A stretch of DNA of 13,028 nt from Cellvibrionaceae bacterium (GTDB lineage: Bacteria; Pseudomonadota; Gammaproteobacteria; Pseudomonadales; Cellvibrionaceae). Shown piece after piece: positions 7,676 to 13,028 of this stretch; position 1 is the first letter of the stretch, and every line of letters begins with the position of its first letter. The notes under the pieces were generated by a model. The model was not told where the DNA came from, made no database searches, and was given only the letters and a program-made list of their open reading frames with translations. A program made the translations under genes and the position numbers. The stretch covers positions 1 to 13,028 of the forward strand of contig JAOXRV010000667.1 of assembly GCA_025800435.1 (NCBI GenBank), read 5' to 3'.

Positions 7676-8269
7676 ATGACCGCAGTGAGCATATCTCAGG
7701 TAAACCGATGGCTTGTTGTGACAGCTTTGTCGCTGTTAATAATTGGCTTATGCCTAGGCCCCAATGCCAGCGAAGCGCAGATTTATCGCTGGAAAGACGA
7801 AAAGGGCAAATACCAGTTTAGCGATAAACCCCACCCCGGGGCAGAGCTAATCAGTAGCGGCAAAGCCAGCAAAGTACCGGTTATACAAGCCTTAGAGCCG
7901 CTGAACAACTTCCCCAAGCCGGCCCAGGGGGCCACTGAGCTGGTCGCTAAACCTCACGCTGTTCCAAACATGCAAACAAAGACAGCGCCGCTAAAGCTTG
8001 TCGAAACCCCCAGCAGCAAGCCTGTTGTTATGCCCCAAAGCAGTGGCTCGCCTATCGCCCCTGCCGACACCATGAGCGAAGCAGATAAAGAGCGCCTGCG
8101 CGAGCTGAGCCGCAAGCACCGCCGCTGCGCCGCCAGCCGCAACCGTCTGAGTAAACTGCAAAGCCAGCTGCACCAGCGCAAGCAACAAGGCGCCCCCCAG
8201 CAGACCCTAGACTATCTAAACCGCTCAGTGATTCGCCAGGACAAAATTGTCGAGCGCGACTGTCAATAA
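7676..8269 (+). CDS. Secreted DUF4124-domain protein with C-terminal helical region
   Basis: 197 residues. A signal peptide spans about 11-34 (RWLVVTALSLLIIGLC... with cleavage likely after ASEA34). Immediately after it is the DUF4124 signature IYRWKDEKGKYQFSDKP (36-52), a short all-beta domain common at the N-terminus of proteobacterial envelope proteins of unknown function. A Pro/Ser/Lys-rich linker (about 60-132) leads to a charged region (133-195, KERLRELSRKHRR, LQSQLHQRKQQ) that is probably helical or coiled coil, with Cys151 and Cys196. The ribosome-binding site AGGA lies only 2 nt before ATG 7676, so GTG 7685 (Val4) is a possible start; the signal peptide is kept either way. It appears to be a single gene. 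Function unknown; the domain call is good. Confidence 0.8.
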   Translation: MTAVSISQVNRWLVVTALSLLIIGLCLGPNASEAQIYRWKDEKGKYQFSDKPHPGAELISSGKASKVPVIQALEPLNNFPKPAQGATELVAKPHAVPNMQTKTAPLKLVETPSSKPVVMPQSSGSPIAPADTMSEADKERLRELSRKHRRCAASRNRLSKLQSQLHQRKQQGAPQQTLDYLNRSVIRQDKIVERDCQ

Positions 8270-8417
8270 GCCCCTGTCATAAGCCCCGCTAACAGCAGCC
8301 CCGCCATATTTGCACTTGGCCATGTAAAGTTTACATTTCTATATGTTAAAAATATTGTACACAATGTAAAAGATACTTATAGTTCCCCCACAGTCACCGA
8401 ACAACAGAGAGCAGTAC
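8270..8417 (+). promoter_or_regulatory. Promoter/operator region of the membrane protein-XRE operon
   Basis: A perfect 7-bp-arm palindrome ATGTAAA-G-TTTACAT (8322-8336) sits exactly between a -35-like TTGGCC (8316-8321) and a -10-like TATATG (8340-8345), spacing 18. A second candidate promoter follows: TTGTAC (8355-8360), 17 nt, TATAGT (8378-8383, five of six to consensus). Its spacer contains a second ATGTAAA (8364-8370), 42 bp from the first. An imperfect dyad ATTGT-AC-ACAAT covers 8354-8365. Such a layout is typical of a repressor operator, and the XRE-type protein two genes downstream is the obvious candidate (inference). AGAGAG (8406-8411) is the likely ribosome-binding site. Confidence 0.6.
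8322..8336. promoter_or_regulatory. Palindromic operator candidate ATGTAAA-G-TTTACAT
   Basis: A perfect 15-bp dyad with a single central base, placed in the spacer of the upstream promoter candidate. The half-site ATGTAAA recurs at 8364-8370 in direct orientation, within the spacer of the second promoter candidate. That symmetric site plus a spare half-site is what a dimeric helix-turn-helix repressor would use. Confidence 0.55.
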
Positions 8418-8897
8418 ATGAATTTCACCTTAGATATGTCATTTCGGGAAAAGAGCGCCTGGGCGTCTTTTATTATTACCCTGGTAATTTTTGGCAATTA
8501 CTTTTACGAGTTGAGCGGCTTTGCCGCGCTGGATCAGCAGGCGGCTAAAGATGCCGCCCTAAGCCTGCTGGCACGTTCGATAGTGGCGGTTATTGTGCTA
8601 GAGATTTTGATCCACAGTTTAATTGCAGCCATGGACAGCAAAGCCGCCGAAGCCGCTGCAGACGAGCGTGAGCAAGCCATCGCCAGCAAAGCCAACCACT
8701 ACGGTTATTACTTGCTATCGGCCACGGTGCTGATGGTGATTGGCCGTATGCTGCTGCTGGAGTTCTTTCCCGAGCGCGCCGACAGCTCGATAGAACTGCC
8801 AATGTTGACCCTGCACCTGTTGATGCTGGGTTTTATTCTGTCGGAATTACTGCGCTTTGGCAGCCAGATCTGGGCCTATCGCCGGAGCGCCCTATGA
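8418..8897 (+). CDS. Four-helix membrane protein, DUF2178-like, paired with XRE regulator
   Basis: 159 residues with four predicted membrane helices (about 15-33, 50-71, 94-117 and 126-148). Between helices 2 and 3 is a charged loop with D82-E83-R84 and then EQAIASKANHYGYYLL, which resembles the DER-x-x-I-x-x-KA pattern of small membrane proteins commonly encoded next to short XRE regulators. The chosen ATG has AGAGAG 6 nt upstream; Met7 is an alternative start. The stop overlaps the regulator start by 4 nt (ATGA), so the two are translationally coupled. The molecular role of this family is not known to me; a sensor or partner that controls the regulator at the membrane is a guess from context. 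Family assignment is moderate. Confidence 0.75.
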   Translation: MNFTLDMSFREKSAWASFIITLVIFGNYFYELSGFAALDQQAAKDAALSLLARSIVAVIVLEILIHSLIAAMDSKAAEAAADEREQAIASKANHYGYYLLSATVLMVIGRMLLLEFFPERADSSIELPMLTLHLLMLGFILSELLRFGSQIWAYRRSAL

Positions 8898-9106
8898 CCG
8901 AGCTAAGCATTCAAAACCGGATCAGAGAACTGCGCTTTTTTGCCAATGAAATGACCCAGCAGCAACTGGCCGAAGCGGTAGGCGTGACCCGCCAGACCAT
9001 CGCCGCGATTGAAAAGGGCAAGTATTCGCCGTCGCTGGAGACGGCGTTTCGAATTGCCAAGGTGTTTAATAAACCCCTGCAAGAGGTGTTTCAGTATAGC
9101 GAATAA
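8894..9106 (+). CDS. Short XRE/Cro-family transcriptional regulator
   Basis: 70 residues, almost entirely one helix-turn-helix DNA-binding domain. The HTH covers about residues 22-41 (QQQLAEAVGVTRQTIAAIEKG), followed by the family signature KYSPSLETAFRIAKVFNKPLQEVF. This matches the small YozG-like/XRE regulators that have no sensor domain. The ribosome-binding site GGAG (8884-8887) is 6 nt before the ATG, which overlaps the membrane-protein gene by 4 nt. It probably binds its own promoter at the palindrome 8322-8336 (inference). It ends 7 nt from the end of the convergent lipoprotein gene. Confidence 0.92.
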   Translation: MTELSIQNRIRELRFFANEMTQQQLAEAVGVTRQTIAAIEKGKYSPSLETAFRIAKVFNKPLQEVFQYSE

Positions 9107-9113
9107 GATGACG

Positions 9114-10322
9114 CTAAGCGCCCGGCTCTAACAAACGCTGGCGCAACTGCTGTAATTGCGCCTCATCCACCCCGAGGCCATCGCGCACATAGTTCATGAC
9201 CGAGCCGTAATCCGCTTCCATCTGGGCAAAGGCCGCCTCCAGGTAGCTGGGCCGCACACCGGTGAGTGGTGCCAGGGTCTCGGGAGGCAAGTTTTTAAAC
9301 AACTTTAGCATCGGGTCTTGCGCATCGTGGTCATCGCCCCAGCCAGCAATCTTTTCAGGGTACTGCCGGTAGTACTGATCACTGAGCATAAAATCGCGCA
9401 GCACCAACTCGCGTTCAACCCCCAGTGCGGTGAGCAGCACAGCGGCGGCAATACCGGTGCGATCTTTGCCCGCCGTACAGTGAAACAACACCCCGTCATC
9501 GGCGCTGCTCAACTGTTCAAACAGGGCCGCATAATGGGGCCGCTGAGTTTCCACCATATCGCGGTAGCCCGTCACCATCAGCTGTTCAAAAAACTCGGCA
9601 CTGAGGTCTTGGCCGGGCCGAAACAGCTCGGCAAACACCGACTTATCGAGCCGGTAATCCCACTGTAAAACGTTCACGCCCGGGACCGGCCACTGGGTCG
9701 GTTCGCTCTGGCGCTCATCGCTGCCCCTAAAGTCGACCAGGGTGTTTACCCCAAGGCCGCTGAGTGCCGCCATGTCCTCGCTCTGCATTGGCGCCAGCGC
9801 ACCGGAGCGAAACACCAGCCCCCAACGCAAGCGCTCGCCACTGGCGGTTGGGTAGCCGCCCAAATCGCGCAGATTGCGCGCACTGTCCAGTGCCAACCAG
9901 CGCGCTGCTACCCAGGCGCTTTGGCCCTGGTCGCTGCGCAGGGCAAAATAGGGGCGCTTAATCAGCGCGGTTTTGGGCAGTTGGTAGCTGCTGCCCTCAA
10001 GCCCCTGGCGCACAACGATTTGATCGCTGCCAGCGGCCGAGGCCGCGCGCAACACATCCACCGGGCCGGTGCTCGCCGGCCAGCGCAACTGGTACTGGCC
10101 ACTGGCAAAGTCATAATCGACACTTAAGTCGATGGTCTTGCGGGCGGTGTTGGCATTGTTGCTCGTGCCGCTGGTATTGTCGCTCGCGGTGCTGGTGTTG
10201 TTACCAGTGGTGTTGGCGTCGCTACTGGCGGTGTTAGTGGCCGGCGCTTCACCGCCGCAGCCCAGCAGGCCGGCGCTGAGCAGTGCCAGCGCGGCTAAAC
10301 GTATCAGTGTTAGTTTTGTCAT
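9114..10322 (-). CDS. Lipoprotein with PTP-type (tyrosine/lipid) phosphatase domain
   Basis: 402 residues. A lipoprotein signal ends in the lipobox LLGC (Cys22); the next residue is Gly, so outer-membrane sorting is expected. Residues 27-60 form an Asn/Thr/Ser-rich linker. Residues about 62-145 look like a beta-rich domain that precedes catalysis. The phosphatase domain (about 148-400) has RNLRDLGGY (149-157), FRSG (171-174), VDFRGSDER (196-204) and the P-loop HCTAGKDRTG (281-290), with nucleophile Cys282, Asp287 and Arg288. The HCxAGKDR form is that of the Y_phosphatase3 family, which includes Mycobacterium MptpB, an enzyme active on phosphotyrosine and phosphoinositides. Its start follows the receptor gene stop by 10 nt with an AAGGGG ribosome-binding site, so the two form one operon. 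Catalysis is likely; the substrate is unknown. Confidence 0.88.
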   Translation of the reverse strand: MTKLTLIRLAALALLSAGLLGCGGEAPATNTASSDANTTGNNTSTASDNTSGTSNNANTARKTIDLSVDYDFASGQYQLRWPASTGPVDVLRAASAAGSDQIVVRQGLEGSSYQLPKTALIKRPYFALRSDQGQSAWVAARWLALDSARNLRDLGGYPTASGERLRWGLVFRSGALAPMQSEDMAALSGLGVNTLVDFRGSDERQSEPTQWPVPGVNVLQWDYRLDKSVFAELFRPGQDLSAEFFEQLMVTGYRDMVETQRPHYAALFEQLSSADDGVLFHCTAGKDRTGIAAAVLLTALGVERELVLRDFMLSDQYYRQYPEKIAGWGDDHDAQDPMLKLFKNLPPETLAPLTGVRPSYLEAAFAQMEADYGSVMNYVRDGLGVDEAQLQQLRQRLLEPGA

Positions 10323-10332
10323 AATCGTCCCC

Positions 10333-12807
10333 TTAAAAACTCACCCGCACACCGGCCAGATAGCGGCGGCCGTAGCGCTCAACTTGATCGGGGGTGCGGA
10401 TACTGCCTTCATAGCGAATATCCACCGCATCCATTAGGTTGTTGGCGTTGAGGTACACAGACACATCCCAATCCCCAACCCACTCGCCCGGCAGGCTGTA
10501 ACGCAAGGACAGATCAAGCCGCTCCTGCTCGGCCCAGACCGAGGCATCGCTGCCACTTTCGGCCACGCCACTGAGGTAGTCGTCGCGGTACTGATAATTA
10601 AGCCGGGCGGAAAAGCCGCCGCCCTCATAGAATACCGAAGCGTTATAAGTCAGCTCAGAAGTGCCGGGCAGATCGAACTTAACGGCCTGCTGGGTGGTAA
10701 ATTCGCTGCGCACCACACTGGTATTGGCGGTAAAGCCAAAGCCTTCCAGGGCGCCGTTAAACAAGTCACTGGCGTAGGCGATCAGGTTGACCTCAAGCCC
10801 GCGCAGTTCGCCGTCTTTGCCGTTAAAGGTTTCGGTTAATTCAAACCCTGCATACTGGCCGTAGTCCGGGTCAGTGTCGCTTAAGCGGCGGCTGGCAAGA
10901 TAGATCACATTGTCGATATCGCGGTAAAAAGCGCCCACTGCGAACAGGCTGGTGTCGCCGATATACCACTCCCAAGAGGCGTCGAGACCTTTGGATTTTT
11001 CCTCGTCCAAACTGGGGTTACCGGCTACCACACTGCGCTGCACCACAATCACCCGCGGCGCCGCGTGCAGCTCGCTGTAACTGGGACGGCTGATGCCGGT
11101 ATTGAGCGACAGGCGCAATTTTTGACTGTCCGTTAAATCGTAGTTGACGTGCACGCTCGGCAATACATTGGTATAACTGCGGCCGTCGCTAACGGCGGCC
11201 GAGGTAACGCTAAAATCGGTATGCTCCAGGCGCACACCATAGACCACATTGCCCCACTCAAAGTCGCTGGTGGCCATGGCGTAAGCCGCGCTGATATCTT
11301 CTTCGATATCGCTGATATCGGGGGTAAAGGCGCTGACATCAACCGCTGCCTGATAGGCAGCCTTGGCGGCGGGGTTATCGTAGTAAGTGCCGCCGATACC
11401 GTTACTAAAATCTGTATCCCAGGGGCGCCCGCTGTTGAACGGCGCCAAGTCTAAACCGCCGACCGTGGCCAGCGGCAAGAAACCCACTAGGTTAGAACTG
11501 CTGGATTCGCGCTGATCGTATAACAGCCCCAGTTCCAGCTTGTGTTGATTAAACTCGCGGCTGGCATCGAGCTTAACTTTAAGGCTGTCGTTTTGCAGGT
11601 CGAACAATACCGGCACCGCGTATTGATAGCGGCCGTTGTATTGCACATCCGCCAGGTCGATGGGGTTGGTACTGGCCATCGCGTACAAACTCAAGGCCGG
11701 GTCTTCAATATCGCTGACATCGTACTGGGCCGCCACCAGGCCGGCGTTATCCATTAACAGCGGCAGGTCGGTGATATTTTCGGTCTCGGCGCTGTTAATA
11801 CGAAGCTGCAACAGCCACTCGGCCAAGTCGAGATCCAGCCCCAGGGTATTGCTCAGGGTCGAATTTTGGTACAGGCCATCGGACAGATAACGGCTGACCG
11901 CAGCCACCGGCACATAATTGCTGGTGCCTGGCTGGGCCGGGCCGGCGGCGGTAAAGTCAAAGATAAACTGGTTGCGATACTCGCGATCGCTAAACTCGCT
12001 GAACAAGCTGGAGACAAAGGCGCGGCTGTAGCCATCGGCAAAGCGGTACTCCAGATGGCCGCCGTAGGCTTCGTCCTCGCGCTCGACCTGATAGCTGCGA
12101 AAATCCAGTTCATTGACCAGCAGCTCGTTACTGGCAGGATCAATGGCCAGATCGTACTCGCGGTTATCGGTGATTTGATTGCGCTGGTTGTTCGAGTAGA
12201 ACACCATCGCACCCCACTGCTCGCCCGACCAGGACAAACGCAGATTGCGGGTATCGACATCGCCTTTACCAAGGCGCTGCTCGCCGATGCCGAGATCCGC
12301 TGACAGGGCCAGGCCCTCGCGGCTAAAGGGGTCAAAGGTGTCGATATTAATCGCCCCGGAAATCGCCTCGGCCGGCATTCTCGGGGTCACCGCCTTATTC
12401 GCCTCGATGGTGCTGGTAATCACCGAGGGGAAACTATCAAAGCGCGGGGTGCGGCCGTTTTCAGCGCCGGGAATCTGGATATCGTTAAAGGAAAGGGCCG
12501 TGTAGCGGGCCGGCGCACCGCGAAAGTTAACAAAGCGGGCCTGGCCCTGGTCGCGCTCAACCGCCAGGCCCGGCACCCGCGCCAGGGTCTCGGCCACATT
12601 CTGGTCCGGAAAGCGCCCGACCGTATCCGCCGACAACACATCCACATAGTTATCCGCTTCGCGCTTGGCTTCGATCGCGGCACGCTGGCTGTCGCGGATG
12701 GGGCTGGCCACCACGCTGACTTCTTCAATGACAGCCTGGGCGGCGGTGTTAACAGACAGGCTAAGTGCCACCGCCAGGGCGAGTGGGCAGTGCCGATACT
12801 GGTTCAT
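10333..12807 (-). CDS. TonB-dependent outer-membrane receptor
   Basis: 824 residues, a full-length receptor for energy-driven uptake across the outer membrane. The signal peptide is 1-25 (cleavage after AQA). A TonB-box-like EEVSVVAS is at 28-35. The plug domain follows, with VGRFPDQNVAETLARVPG, FVNFRGAPARYTALSFND and EAISGAINIDT. These blocks and NxxSRPSYSELHAAPR in the barrel fit the Xanthomonas/Caulobacter-type receptor group (TIGR01782-like), many members of which import carbohydrates. The protein ends in the aromatic C-terminal signal GVRVSF. AGGAG (12814-12818) lies 6 nt before the ATG. It is followed by the phosphatase lipoprotein 10 nt on, which suggests a substrate that needs dephosphorylation. 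The exact ligand cannot be read from sequence. Confidence 0.95.
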   Translation of the reverse strand: MNQYRHCPLALAVALSLSVNTAAQAVIEEVSVVASPIRDSQRAAIEAKREADNYVDVLSADTVGRFPDQNVAETLARVPGLAVERDQGQARFVNFRGAPARYTALSFNDIQIPGAENGRTPRFDSFPSVITSTIEANKAVTPRMPAEAISGAINIDTFDPFSREGLALSADLGIGEQRLGKGDVDTRNLRLSWSGEQWGAMVFYSNNQRNQITDNREYDLAIDPASNELLVNELDFRSYQVEREDEAYGGHLEYRFADGYSRAFVSSLFSEFSDREYRNQFIFDFTAAGPAQPGTSNYVPVAAVSRYLSDGLYQNSTLSNTLGLDLDLAEWLLQLRINSAETENITDLPLLMDNAGLVAAQYDVSDIEDPALSLYAMASTNPIDLADVQYNGRYQYAVPVLFDLQNDSLKVKLDASREFNQHKLELGLLYDQRESSSSNLVGFLPLATVGGLDLAPFNSGRPWDTDFSNGIGGTYYDNPAAKAAYQAAVDVSAFTPDISDIEEDISAAYAMATSDFEWGNVVYGVRLEHTDFSVTSAAVSDGRSYTNVLPSVHVNYDLTDSQKLRLSLNTGISRPSYSELHAAPRVIVVQRSVVAGNPSLDEEKSKGLDASWEWYIGDTSLFAVGAFYRDIDNVIYLASRRLSDTDPDYGQYAGFELTETFNGKDGELRGLEVNLIAYASDLFNGALEGFGFTANTSVVRSEFTTQQAVKFDLPGTSELTYNASVFYEGGGFSARLNYQYRDDYLSGVAESGSDASVWAEQERLDLSLRYSLPGEWVGDWDVSVYLNANNLMDAVDIRYEGSIRTPDQVERYGRRYLAGVRVSF

Positions 12808-12931
12808 GGGGGTCTCCTGTGGGGTTGCGCAAACAAAAGCATTTGAGTTGGCACAACAGCTTGGGAAGATTCCATTGCAGTTTGGTTAAAACAATATTGC
12901 ACTTATTTTATAGATATCTCTAAAAACCTAG
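12808..12931 (-). promoter_or_regulatory. Upstream region of the receptor operon
   Basis: This AT-rich stretch should carry the minus-strand promoter. A -10-like TATAAA is read on the minus strand at 12912-12907, but no good -35 is found at the right distance; it would fall at the edge of the repeat at 12932. An 8-bp palindrome TTGCGCAA (12825-12832) with a central CG lies just upstream of the ribosome-binding site and could be an operator for a LacI-type regulator, but it is short. Nothing else is recognised. Confidence 0.3.
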
Positions 12932-13028
12932 GGCACCTCTGAATAACTCGATGATGCTCAGCGGGACCCTAAAGCGTACAGCTGCAAGGCGCGCTGCGCA
13001 GTGAATGCCGGCCGCCTTTACAAGCAGT
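12932..13028 (+). repeat. Right copy of the repeat, probable end of a MITE/IS-like element (runs off window)
   Basis: It begins with the 16 bases shared with 7449-7464, preceded by CTAG. The sequence continues without a gene to the window edge and can fold: CTGC (12982-12985) plus AAGGCG (12986-12991) face CGCCTT (13013-13018) plus GCAG (13024-13027), and an 8-bp palindrome CTGCGCAG sits at 12994-13001. No transposase frame is visible in the part shown. A small non-autonomous element or the non-coding end of an insertion sequence both fit. Confidence 0.5.

Noticed and set aside
8270..9106. Membrane protein-XRE pair as a toxin-antitoxin or phage-defence module
   Set aside because: No toxin, nuclease or effector domain is present; the regulator-membrane protein arrangement is better read as a small regulatory operon.
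7449..13028. Calling 7449-12947 a composite transposon
   Set aside because: No transposase gene or complete element end pair is visible and the left copy is short; the repeats support only a rearrangement hypothesis.

Overview
The window reads as a piece of a moderately GC-rich, aerobic gammaproteobacterial chromosome, probably marine and perhaps near Cellvibrionales. That placement is an inference from the metG-rsx gene order, the protein sequences and a large TonB-dependent receptor; no marker gene here settles it.

Region 1 (1-1107) is the 3' part of metG (methionyl-tRNA synthetase), cut by the left edge. Region 2 (1213-7426) is a complete, tightly packed rsx/rnf operon in the order A-B-C-D-G-E. 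Genes B/C, C/D, D/G and G/E overlap by 4, 1, 4 and 8 nt. It encodes the membrane-bound Rnf electron-transfer complex: RsxC and RsxB carry FeS clusters, RsxD and RsxG carry covalently bound FMN, and RsxA and RsxE are paired six-helix subunits that share an FeS cluster. Electrons pass between NAD(H) and ferredoxin or another low-potential acceptor, coupled to ion movement. RsxC carries a very long Ala/Lys/Glu-rich tail built from four degenerate repeats. The nth gene that often follows rsxE is absent.

Region 3 (7427-12807) is accessory. It holds a secreted DUF4124 protein; a two-gene operon of a four-helix membrane protein and a small XRE/Cro-type regulator, whose promoter contains a perfect palindrome; and, convergent to these, a minus-strand operon of a TonB-dependent receptor followed by a lipoprotein with a tyrosine/lipid-phosphatase-like domain. 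The receptor and the lipoprotein probably act together at the outer membrane, plausibly on a phosphorylated substrate.

A 16-bp identical direct repeat (GGCACCTCTGAATAAC, 26 of 30 bases alike when extended) lies at 7449, just after rsxE, and at 12932, just upstream of the receptor gene, so it brackets the accessory block. The right copy continues to the window edge with hairpin-forming sequence and looks like the end of a MITE- or IS-like element. No CRISPR array, tRNA, rRNA or complete transposase was seen. I found no clear new multi-gene system. The most interesting items are the repeat-bracketed block, the receptor-phosphatase pair, the self-regulating membrane-protein operon and the RsxC repeat tail.
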